Under the pieces are notes generated by a model that made no database searches, was not told the DNA's origin, and saw nothing but the letters and a program-made list of their open reading frames with translations. A program made the translations under genes and the position numbers. From an uncultured Gemmataceae bacterium (lineage in GTDB: Bacteria > Planctomycetota > Planctomycetia > Gemmatales > Gemmataceae), in contig CALDUY010000043.1 in the NCBI GenBank assembly GCA_937923405.1, forward strand, positions 1 to 64,000: a stretch of DNA of 64,000 bases, in the 5' to 3' direction. This document shows, piece after piece, positions 43,883 to 51,404 of this stretch (within the stretch, counting starts at the first letter, position 1; every line of letters starts with the position of its first letter).

Positions 43883-45040
43883 TCAGTTGCAGTATACCGC
43901 CTCGGTCTGCTCGGCGATCATGTCCCAACTGAAGGCAGCATCGACCGCAGCACGGCCGTTTCGCCCCATCCAACGACAGCGGTTGTGATCGGCCAGCAGT
44001 GAGCCAACCCCCCAACCAATCGAATCGACGTTGTCCTCACACTGCAGCCCGTTGACTCCGTGCCAGACAAACTCTGCTGGCCCGCCGCGCTTGGTGCAGA
44101 CTACCGGTTTGTGGGCGCTCCAGCCTTCGAGGATAACGATCCCAAACGGTTCGTTGCGGCTGGGTACGACGACGATATCACAGGCTTTATATAAATCGTG
44201 CAGCATCCGACCGCGTACATCGCCCAGCATGCGTACCGCGTGAGCCACACCCAAGCGATGGGCCAGGGCGTACACTTCGCTGCGCATGTGGCCATCTCCA
44301 GCAAAGACGTATTTGACATTGCTGTAGTGCCGCAAGATGTGCGGAAGGGTGTTCATCAAGATGTCGGGGCCTTTCTGCACCACCATGCGACCGCAGAACA
44401 GCACCATCGGATCCAAGGGACCGATCTGGATTCGACGTTTGACTTCTCCAGGGTCAACGGGATAATCAAACGCTCTGGAATTGACACCATTGTAGACCAC
44501 GTGCGTTTTGTGGTGTGGCAGCTGATAAAGCCAGCTGACTTCGTCACGGAGCAACCCCGAGACCGTAATGACGCGATCCGCACAGTAGGTAGCATGGCGT
44601 TCATGTTCGGTCACCCGAGCAGCTTGTCCGCCAAAGTGGCGATTGCCATTGCGGCCATACTCGGTGGAGTGCATGGTCACGATCGCTTTGTGACCACGTC
44701 CTTGCTTGATCCAGACGACGGCATTCGAGGCCAACCAATCATGAGCGTGGATGATATCGAAACGTCCGAGTAAATCCTCGACGCCGAAAAAGGCGGCGAC
44801 GAAGGAGCGACACATATTATTCACTTCATCCACAAAGTTGGGCGACAACGCGAAAGAACACCGATGATAGTGAACGCCATGAATCAAGTCGTAGTGGGGC
44901 TGACCAGCGCCTTGCCGGGTGAAGACATGCACCTCGTGGCCGCGTCGTTGCAACGCTGCCGCTAGTTCAGTCACATGCACACTTACGCCACCCACGGCGA
45001 TGGAATGAAGCGTCTCCCAGGAAAATAATGCGATTTTCAC
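43883..45040 (-). CDS. GT4 family glycosyltransferase, likely glycogen synthase-like
   Basis: 385 residues starting at GTG 45040, chosen because GAGGAGG stands seven bases upstream; the earlier ATG has none. KIALFSWETLHSIAVGGVSV is the N-terminal GT-B loop; FDIIHAHDWLASNAVVWI and VYNGVNSRAFD are typical of GT4 starch and glycogen synthase-like enzymes. The catalytic E-x7-E is intact: Glu297 and Glu305 in RNEPFGIVILEGWS. It is the only one of the three paralogues with both residues. With glgC and the GH57 enzymes it probably elongates an alpha-1,4 glucan. First gene of the minus-strand cluster. Confidence 0.87.
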   Translation of the reverse strand: MKIALFSWETLHSIAVGGVSVHVTELAAALQRRGHEVHVFTRQGAGQPHYDLIHGVHYHRCSFALSPNFVDEVNNMCRSFVAAFFGVEDLLGRFDIIHAHDWLASNAVVWIKQGRGHKAIVTMHSTEYGRNGNRHFGGQAARVTEHERHATYCADRVITVSGLLRDEVSWLYQLPHHKTHVVYNGVNSRAFDYPVDPGEVKRRIQIGPLDPMVLFCGRMVVQKGPDILMNTLPHILRHYSNVKYVFAGDGHMRSEVYALAHRLGVAHAVRMLGDVRGRMLHDLYKACDIVVVPSRNEPFGIVILEGWSAHKPVVCTKRGGPAEFVWHGVNGLQCEDNVDSIGWGVGSLLADHNRCRWMGRNGRAAVDAAFSWDMIAEQTEAVYCN

Positions 45041-45510
45041 AGCCCTTCCTCCTCTGGCGCGATCGAGTAGGCTCCGCTCGATCCTCTCCATTTGCGAGCC
45101 GCGATATGGTGATTTCGTCCTTATATCCCCGTCCGTGCTGCAGCTCCAGTGCCGAATAACCCCTCTTTTCGACCAATTCGTCTTTTAATGGCGTTTTATC
45201 ACTCGAGATGCTCTTCGGCTAGCCAACAGTTGTGAAATTTCTCGGTGTACAAGTGCTTATTTCATAGGCATCTCTGCTTGTAGATCAGGCTGAATTCCAC
45301 GAGGACAGAACCTCACTCCTCTTTTCTGTTCCTCCCGACTGAGAAGCCCCTACAAGCCGTGTATCTGGATTGTTCGGACTACTAAAGTCCCTCCCTGCCA
45401 AAGATCGGTTTTGATTCCCTACAGAGAAATCTCGTACAATCAAGGGAAGGGTGTATTCGGCGCTCACCAATGCACCTTAGGGCTATTCTCCTTCGCCTGC
45501 TGAGGCGTTC
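45041..45510. other. Divergent gap with a hairpin upstream of the GT4 gene
   Basis: 470 bases with no gene I can support. A perfect 7-bp hairpin (45061-45067 with 45077-45083, nine-base loop) lies 20 bases before the GT4 start on the minus strand and could mask or tune its ribosome site. The rest is AT-richer than the flanks and lacks tRNA-like or protein-like structure. Both promoters of the divergent genes must lie here, but none is convincing. Confidence 0.4.
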
Positions 45511-45888
45511 ATGAGCCGAGAACTTCTTGAACTGATTCTCCCCCGGCTAGCCAAACGGCTAAATCGTCAGTTACGCCGCTACCGCTCCGGCAGCCTGAGC
45601 GAAAAAAGCTTCTCAGCACGGTTTGAATCATTGCTGCAAGAGCAGCACGCGTGGTTGGCCAACAAGGGCTATCCCGAAATCGACGCCGCTGTCGCGGTGC
45701 ATGCGGCAGTGCTGGTGCTGTCCGGTCCCGGGCTGCGTGCCGAGGCCGAGGAAGAGTCCGTTCCGTTGGAAGTAGTCGAGTATCGCGCTGTTCGAGCTGC
45801 TGCCGCTGACGTGGCCGAAAACTTTGGAGTCAGCGAACGCGGAGCCACCAAACGCATCAGCAGCCTCGTGGCTTGCTATGCCGAGTGA
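45511..45888 (+). CDS. Hypothetical helical protein
   Basis: 125 residues, mainly helical, with basic N-terminus (LPRLAKRLNRQLRRYRSG), a central QEQHAWLANKGYPEIDAAVA and a C-terminal ENFGVSERGATKRISSL. No signal peptide or membrane segment. GAGG precedes the ATG. Codon use looks normal for the region. The stop lies two bases from the stop of the convergent gene at 45891. I do not recognise a family; it could be a small regulatory or nucleoid-associated protein, but nothing shows that. Confidence 0.6.
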   Translation: MSRELLELILPRLAKRLNRQLRRYRSGSLSEKSFSARFESLLQEQHAWLANKGYPEIDAAVAVHAAVLVLSGPGLRAEAEEESVPLEVVEYRAVRAAAADVAENFGVSERGATKRISSLVACYAE

Positions 45889-45890
45889 TG

Positions 45891-46313
45891 CTAGTCATTG
45901 AATTTTTCAATTAGCTCCTGAACGCGCTTGTGACTGAACGGAATAGGACTTTTGTTCGAGTCGCTGTAAGTGATCTTCATGACCTCCCATTTCTCCTTAT
46001 TTTGCGTGTCCAACAGTAAGACGATGTCGGCGTTGTACTTCACGCGGGTGATGGCTCCCGAGTAACTCATTTTGAGCGTCAATTCTTTGCGATTGGCTCG
46101 GGGAGAAGTGTAGGTGAAGTCTTTTAATTCGATCTTTTGTGGTTTGGAGCGAGCGGCTTTGATGATTTCAGAGCCTACCTGAGCAAGAAACTCCTTAGAC
46201 TCACGTTTGTTGGCGGATTTGAACTGGGGAAAATCTTCTTCCGCTGTCAGCGCGTTGGGCACTGGCACCACTACAAGCCCTACGATCCACCACCACAGCC
46301 ACACGGTTGCCAT
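45891..46313 (-). CDS. Secreted hypothetical protein
   Basis: About 140 residues from the ATG at 46313, which gives a signal peptide (MATVWLWWWIVGLVVVPVPN, cleavage after ALTA). The mature part is beta-rich and Lys-rich (KIELKDFTYTSPRANRKELT, KYNADIVLLLDTQNKEKWEV). AGGAG lies unusually close to the ATG. The open frame goes up to 46451 but that part lacks a signal and has no family resemblance. Function unknown. Converges with 45511-45888. Confidence 0.62.
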   Translation of the reverse strand: MATVWLWWWIVGLVVVPVPNALTAEEDFPQFKSANKRESKEFLAQVGSEIIKAARSKPQKIELKDFTYTSPRANRKELTLKMSYSGAITRVKYNADIVLLLDTQNKEKWEVMKITYSDSNKSPIPFSHKRVQELIEKFND

Positions 46314-46538
46314 CTCCTGAATTCTGGTGTGTCGTCGCGTTCCACAAGGCAAGGCGATTTGATTGTACGCTTGCAATATCCTGCTGGAAGTGAAATTCTT
46401 TCCTGCCGAATCAGATTGCTGCTTGGGAGAATCGGCACAATCGAAGTTCATGAGCTAGACTACCGATGCTGTCACCGCTATTCGATGACTCGGCTGGCCA
46501 TTCATACTCTTGGCCTGTTTCCAACGTTGGATCGGTAC

Positions 46539-47801
46539 ATGGCCATAGATAGCCTCAGTACGTTTCTTGATGTCCTACGACGGACACAACTGCTCAGCGA
46601 AGAGCAGATCGAAGACATCGCTCGTGAATTAGTGCCATACTACACTGAGGTCCAGGCTCTGGGGCAGTATTTAGTCGAGATTGACTGGTTGACCGCGTAT
46701 CAATTGCAAATGATATTGATTGGTCGCTGGGATGAGCTGACCTTTGGACCGTATCAGATTCTCGAACAGCTGGGCGAGGGCGGCGTCAGCCAGGTGTTTA
46801 AGGCCTGGGATACGCACCGAGGACGAATCGTTGCTCTGAAAGTGCTGCATCAGCATCTAGCCAACAAGACGGATGCGGTTCGTCAGTTCCAACGCGAGTT
46901 GCAAGCGATCACCAAACTGTCGCATCCCAATATTATCAAAACCTTCGATGCCCAACAGGACGGACTGGAGTGCTACTTCGCGATGGAGTTCGTCGAAGGT
47001 ATGGATCTGGACCGTTACGTTCAGCAGATGGGCCCCCTGCCGATTGAGATGGCCTGCGACTATGGCCGACAGGTCGCTCAAGGGTTGCAGCACGCTCATC
47101 AACTCGGCTTGGTGCATCGGGACATCAAACCTGCGAACTTGTTTCTCCTGCATCCCCCGCTTCCACCTGCGCCAGGAGTGCCGTTACGTCGTGGTCCTGA
47201 TCCGGTGGTGAAGATCATCGATTGGGGGCTGGCCCGCTGCCTGCGTGATGCCAACGCCGACGGTTCCGACCCCGAGCTTTCGACCGAAGAGTTAGAACGC
47301 GAAAAGGGTAGTCTGGTGGGAACAGCAGATTACATCTCCCCCGAACAGGCACAAAATCCCACGCTGGTGGACATCCGCGGCGACATCTACAGTTTGGGCT
47401 GTTCGATGTATTATCTGATGACGGGGAGACCGCCGTTTGAGGGCACTTCACTGATCCAGAAACTGATCCAACATCAGGAAGCACCTCCTCCCTCGCTGCG
47501 TGCCAGTCGACCGGAAGCTCCGGAGGAACTCGACGTGCTGTTGCAAAAAATGATGGCCAAATCGCCTGCGGAGCGTCCACAGATTCCGCTTCTGGTCGTC
47601 ACTCCCTTGCGGCGCTTTTGCATGTCGCTGGTGCCGGCAGGCGGTAACTCGTCGATGTGCGGTCTGCGACCGAGCAGTTCGCTGACGTTGAACCGTCCCG
47701 GCGGCGTGGCTCCGGGGACGGCGTTGAATCTGCCCCGTCCCCAGACGCATGGGACATTAGCACGTCCCAGCACCAGCACTGATCTTCCCCGTCAACCGTG
47801 A
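46539..47801 (+). CDS. Soluble Ser/Thr protein kinase
   Basis: 420 residues. A helical lead of about 65 residues precedes the kinase domain: LGEGGVSQVFKAWD at 79-91, Lys101 in VALKVL, Glu120, the catalytic loop HRDIKPANLFLL at 193-204, the metal site DWG at 228-230 (DFG variant) and GTADYISPEQA for the activation segment. The rest has GDIYSLGCSMYYLMTGRPPF. No membrane segment or sensor domain follows; the C-terminus is a Pro/Thr/Ser-rich tail. The frame opens far upstream, antisense to the previous gene; the ATG at 46539 is the best start, with a weak TTGGA. It may phosphorylate FHA-domain partners. Confidence 0.9.
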   Translation: MAIDSLSTFLDVLRRTQLLSEEQIEDIARELVPYYTEVQALGQYLVEIDWLTAYQLQMILIGRWDELTFGPYQILEQLGEGGVSQVFKAWDTHRGRIVALKVLHQHLANKTDAVRQFQRELQAITKLSHPNIIKTFDAQQDGLECYFAMEFVEGMDLDRYVQQMGPLPIEMACDYGRQVAQGLQHAHQLGLVHRDIKPANLFLLHPPLPPAPGVPLRRGPDPVVKIIDWGLARCLRDANADGSDPELSTEELEREKGSLVGTADYISPEQAQNPTLVDIRGDIYSLGCSMYYLMTGRPPFEGTSLIQKLIQHQEAPPPSLRASRPEAPEELDVLLQKMMAKSPAERPQIPLLVVTPLRRFCMSLVPAGGNSSMCGLRPSSSLTLNRPGGVAPGTALNLPRPQTHGTLARPSTSTDLPRQP

Positions 47802-47804
47802 GCT

Positions 47805-48443
47805 TCACTCTTTCAGCTTCACCGTTAGCGGCACCGGCTTAGTCGTGATAGTGTGCGAGACGGTTCGATTGACCACGACGGCAGGGCGAACGGCGGCGTT
47901 GTTCGGCGGCACCGCGGCTGGAGCTATTGCCATGCTCGATAAGGTCAACGTCGCTTCCAGCGTATACTCGCCTGGTTCGGTCCAAAAATACTGCGTCTCC
48001 TGCGTCGACGAGGTCGGATTTCCGGCTAGTCGCTTGATCGGGAACTCATACGCCTCGTTGGGTTTCAGCGTCACATACTGGAGTTTGTCAGTGGTTCGCT
48101 TCGTGGTGGTGGTGACGATTTTGCCTTTGCCTTTGAGCGTCAGCTGCAAACGAGGCGTCGCCCCACTGACCCGCAGTTTGAGTTCTTCCTTCGAGGTATT
48201 ACGAATTTCCAGCACCAGATCGACTTCCGGCGCAGAAATGCTGCCGTCCTGGACCGCCTTGAGGTACTGAGCCGGTGTCATTCCTTGTCGATCGAGTAAA
48301 AAGTTGGTTTTCTTGGCTTTCAGTACGCCAACTAGGGGACCAGCAGGCTTGTCTTCGGGCGGCTCTGGGTTGGGATCGCCTGGTTTTTGAGCGAACCCAA
48401 TCGCCGCGAGCCAAAGACCGACTGTGAGTGTCAGTGTGCGCAT
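47805..48443 (-). CDS. Secreted hypothetical protein
   Basis: 212 residues with a signal peptide (MRTLTLTVGLWLAAIGFA). A short Pro/Glu-rich linker leads to a beta-rich domain (VDLVLEIRNTSKEELKLRVS, KGKIVTTTTKRTTDKLQYVT, YFWTEPGEYTLEATLTLSSM), which looks like an immunoglobulin or Big-like fold. AGGAG is nine bases before the ATG. Convergent with the kinase, with three bases between stops. Planctomycetes make many such proteins; no function can be assigned. Confidence 0.68.
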   Translation of the reverse strand: MRTLTLTVGLWLAAIGFAQKPGDPNPEPPEDKPAGPLVGVLKAKKTNFLLDRQGMTPAQYLKAVQDGSISAPEVDLVLEIRNTSKEELKLRVSGATPRLQLTLKGKGKIVTTTTKRTTDKLQYVTLKPNEAYEFPIKRLAGNPTSSTQETQYFWTEPGEYTLEATLTLSSMAIAPAAVPPNNAAVRPAVVVNRTVSHTITTKPVPLTVKLKE

Positions 48444-48570
48444 GGTCGTTCACTCCTGCACAACAGAGGTTATAGTCGTCACTATACCATTCTCGACACG
48501 ACTTGTCCGCGAAGAAGCGGACGATTCGGCTTGTCTAATGGTTGCTGATCGATCTACCATCACCGGTCAC

Positions 48571-48731
48571 TAGAGCGCTTCTCCAAATGGTGTAGAGGCA
48601 ACGAGGGATGAAGCGCGTTCGCAGCCGGAAACTTACTTTCGCAGGCTAAAGCGTGCGGCTACCGATACGGATTGGCAGGTAGGCGCAGGCTTTCGCCTGC
48701 GCTCTGCTACACCATTTTGTAACCCGCACTA
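48571..48731 (+). repeat. 161-bp MITE-like element, copy A (upstream of purF)
   Basis: Ends are imperfect inverted repeats of 25 bases: 48571-48595 (TAGAGCGC...ATGGTGTAG) against the complement of 48707-48731, with 11 matching bases at the inner end. Inside are hairpins from GCAGGCTTTCGCCTGC-like words. TAG/CTA ends suggest TA target sites as in IS630/Tc1-derived MITEs. It lies in the 437-base gap before purF; outside the element (48444-48570 and 48732-48880) I see no gene. Confidence 0.65.
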
Positions 48732-48880
48732 AACGGAGCTTCCGGCTGGGAGGAGGGACGGTGGAGGACTGTCCCGCGAGGTTCAGAAATCACGATAAAC
48801 ATCTTGCACGCCCTCGATAGAATGAAGAGGATCAAGGGTGGGTACCAGAACCAGCGCGAACAGGGGGCCGGCCGAAACGC

Positions 48881-50449
48881 ATGGACGAACTCCAGCACGA
48901 GTGTGGCATCGCTGCTATCTATCATCTTCCCGGAGGCCAGCCCTCGCGGCTCGCTCCGTTGGCTGGTCCCGAGCAGGTATCGCGACTAATGCCGCGTTTG
49001 CTTCTCGACTTGCAGAACCGTGGTCAACTGGCGGCCGGCTTCGCCACTTACAATCCCCGCCGTGAAAAGCTCCTCGACACCTACAAGCAGATCGGCACCG
49101 TCATCGAGGCCTTCCGCCTTAATCACAAAGCCAAGTACGACAGCATCATGTCCGAGTTTGCCGGTCGTGCCGCCATCGGCCACGTTCGCTACGCCACTTG
49201 TGGAGCAAATGATCGCTCCTACGCTCAACCGTTCGAGCGCGAACATGGCTGTAAGTGGAAATGGTTCGCCTTTGCCTTCAACGGCCAACTGGCTAACTTC
49301 GCTGAGCTTCGTGACCACCTCCTCTCTCAGACCGACTATCACCTCACCCGCTCCACCGACACTGAAATCATCATGCACTATCTCAGTCACGAACTGAGCC
49401 AGTGCCTGGAAGATCGGCCTGATCTGGTCGAGGTGTTCCGTCGCCTGTCCCGCAAGTTCGACGGAGCCTACAACCTTGTCTTTCTCAACGCGATGGGCGA
49501 CATGGTCGTACTGCGCGATCCCAACGGCTTCCGTCCGTTGTGCTATGCTCAGGATGGCCCGCTGTTCGCCGCCGCCAGCGAGAGCGTCGCGCTGTTTAAC
49601 CTCGGCTTCACGGACGTGCGTTCCCTGGCCCCCGGCGAAATGATTGTCATTCAGGACGGCGACATTCGGCAGACTCGCTTTGCTCCGGAGCAGAGACCCT
49701 CGCATTGTTTCTTTGAGTGGATCTACTTCGCCAACGTGGCCAGCAATCTTGATGGTCGCGGCGTGTATCTAGCACGCTCGGCCCTGGGCAAGGAGTTGGC
49801 CCAACAAGAACGGCAATTGCGACGGGTTCCGCTTGATCGGGATACCATCGTCGTGCCCGTGCCTGACACCGGTAAGGCGGCCGCCGACGCCATGGCCTAC
49901 GAGTTAGGGTTGCCCTCGGTCGAGGGACTGATTCGTAACCGCTACATTGGACGCACTTTCATCGAAGGACAGAACCGAGCTGAACGCGTCCAGCTGAAAT
50001 ACACGCCACTACGCGAGGTGCTCGAAGGCAAGCGCGTCCTGTTGATCGAGGATACGATCGTTCGCAGCACCACGATGAAGACGCTGTTGGCCGATCTGCG
50101 AAACCGCGGAGGGGCCAGTGAAATTCATGTTCGCGTTGCTTGTCCGCCGATCCTCGCTCCGTGCTTCTACGGCATCGACATGTCCACTGTCCGTGAGCTG
50201 TTCGCTCCACGGTTCATGAAGGACGGGCAGATTACGTTGGCCGAACAAGCGATGATGGCCGAGGAACTGGGGGCGGATTCGCTGGCTTATCTGCCGCTCG
50301 ACGCCGTCGCTCGCTGCATTGGACTAGACGAGGATCATCTCTGTCAGGCCTGCCTGACTGGCAACTATCCCACGCCGACCGGCGAACGACTGTATCAACT
50401 GTCCCTGCGACAACATGCCGGCGCGGGCAACGGTCGCACTTACGAGTAA
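48881..50449 (+). CDS. purF: Amidophosphoribosyltransferase, PurF-type
   Basis: 522 residues. The glutaminase domain starts after a short propeptide, with nucleophile Cys8 in QHECGIAAIY; HVRYATCGAND and STDTEIIMHYL are conserved glutaminase segments. The phosphoribosyl domain has the PRPP loop VLLIEDTIVRSTTMKTLL. The enzyme starts de novo purine synthesis by making phosphoribosylamine. It stands alone, away from other pur genes, and is flanked on both sides by related MITE-like elements. The start ATG has a G-run but no clean Shine-Dalgarno. Catalytic residues look intact. Confidence 0.92.
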   Translation: MDELQHECGIAAIYHLPGGQPSRLAPLAGPEQVSRLMPRLLLDLQNRGQLAAGFATYNPRREKLLDTYKQIGTVIEAFRLNHKAKYDSIMSEFAGRAAIGHVRYATCGANDRSYAQPFEREHGCKWKWFAFAFNGQLANFAELRDHLLSQTDYHLTRSTDTEIIMHYLSHELSQCLEDRPDLVEVFRRLSRKFDGAYNLVFLNAMGDMVVLRDPNGFRPLCYAQDGPLFAAASESVALFNLGFTDVRSLAPGEMIVIQDGDIRQTRFAPEQRPSHCFFEWIYFANVASNLDGRGVYLARSALGKELAQQERQLRRVPLDRDTIVVPVPDTGKAAADAMAYELGLPSVEGLIRNRYIGRTFIEGQNRAERVQLKYTPLREVLEGKRVLLIEDTIVRSTTMKTLLADLRNRGGASEIHVRVACPPILAPCFYGIDMSTVRELFAPRFMKDGQITLAEQAMMAEELGADSLAYLPLDAVARCIGLDEDHLCQACLTGNYPTPTGERLYQLSLRQHAGAGNGRTYE

Positions 50450-50479
50450 ATCGCCGCTCGTCGCTGCTGGGGTTCCGGC

Positions 50480-50680
50480 TAGAGCGCTTCTCCACATGGT
50501 GTAGCGGCAACGAAGTAGGAAGGGCTTTCGCAGGCGGAAACTTGCTTGCGCCGGCGAAACCCTGCGCTCCACTACACCATTTCGCAGGCGAAAGCCTGCG
50601 ACTACCTGGCACCGGCAATCCGTATCGGTAGTCGCAGGCTTTAGCCGGCGCTCCGCTACACCATTTCGTAACGCGTACTA
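50480..50680 (+). repeat. 201-bp MITE-like element, copy B (downstream of purF)
   Basis: Same orientation and ends as copy A: left end 50480-50504 (TAGAGCGC...ATGGTGTAG) and right end 50656-50680 (complement of the left). An additional internal CTACACCATTTCGCAGG unit suggests a nested or partly duplicated element, which explains the greater length. Starts 30 bases after the purF stop and ends about 50 before the next start, so it likely shapes the 3' end of the purF transcript. Nothing else occurs in this 283-base gap. Confidence 0.65.
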
Positions 50681-50732
50681 GAATCCTCCTTGTGGTGTCT
50701 TACCCCCCCATCGCTCGCCAAGGAGTCCTACC

Positions 50733-51389
50733 GTGTCGCGCATGCTCTCCCTGTGCCTGTTGACTGTAACGGTGAATGTTGTCCTCGCCACCGAGGAAAA
50801 AGCGTCTATCCATCTCTTTAACGGGAAAAATCTAGCTGGCTGGCAGGTCTACATTCCCGACAAGGATAAGACCAAGGTCAAGCCCGAGGATGTCTGGTCC
50901 GTGGAAGACGGCGTACTCAAGTGCGTGGGCAAACCCAACGGCTACGTCATCACGGAGAAAGAGTACGGCGACTATGTTCTCGAACTAGAGTGGCGTTGGA
51001 CGGGGAAGCCCGGCAACAGTGGGGTGCTGCTGCACACCACGGGACCGGACATGATCTGGCCCAAGAGCGCCGAGGCTCAACTGGCCTCCGGTTCCGCCGG
51101 CGACATCTGGTTGATCGGCGGCTTCAAGCTCGACGTTGACAAGTCGCGTCAGGATCCGCGGCAAGCTCGCCACTATTTCCGTCTCCACCGCGACAAAGCC
51201 ATCGAAAAGAAACCCGGCGAGTGGAACCAATATAAGATCACCTGTAAAGGTGACACTATTCGACTGGAGATCAACGGCGAACTGGTCAACGAAGGCAAGG
51301 GGAGTGAGTTAACCCGTGGCAAGATTGCTCTCCAGTCGGAGGGTGCGCCGATTGAGTTCCGCAACATCAAGCTAACGCCGTTGAAGTAA
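50733..51389 (+). CDS. Secreted DUF1080 family protein
   Basis: 218 residues, starting at GTG with AAGGAG seven bases before it. A signal peptide (MLSLCLLTVTVNVVLA) precedes the DUF1080 jelly roll: HLFNGKNLAGWQVYIPD near 27-43, DVWSVEDGVLKCVGKPNGYV, YVLELEWRWTGKPGNSGVLL, WNQYKITCKGDTIRLEINGE and IEFRNIKLTPLK. DUF1080 includes 3-keto-disaccharide hydrolases and lectin-like modules expanded in planctomycetes. Periplasmic. Substrate unknown. Confidence 0.93.
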   Translation: MSRMLSLCLLTVTVNVVLATEEKASIHLFNGKNLAGWQVYIPDKDKTKVKPEDVWSVEDGVLKCVGKPNGYVITEKEYGDYVLELEWRWTGKPGNSGVLLHTTGPDMIWPKSAEAQLASGSAGDIWLIGGFKLDVDKSRQDPRQARHYFRLHRDKAIEKKPGEWNQYKITCKGDTIRLEINGELVNEGKGSELTRGKIALQSEGAPIEFRNIKLTPLK

Positions 51390-51404
51390 TCACGCCCAAA
51401 ACGC

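Noticed and set aside
45100..45500. tRNA or small RNA in the 45 kb gap
   Set aside because: No cloverleaf, anticodon arm or T-loop sequence could be assembled.
46137..46538. Upstream extension of the Ser/Thr kinase frame
   Set aside because: It runs antisense to the secreted gene at 45891-46313, has no ribosome site and no kinase-family sequence.
48571..50680. CRISPR-like array from repeated words around purF
   Set aside because: Repeats are paired terminal inverted repeats, not regular direct repeats with spacers.
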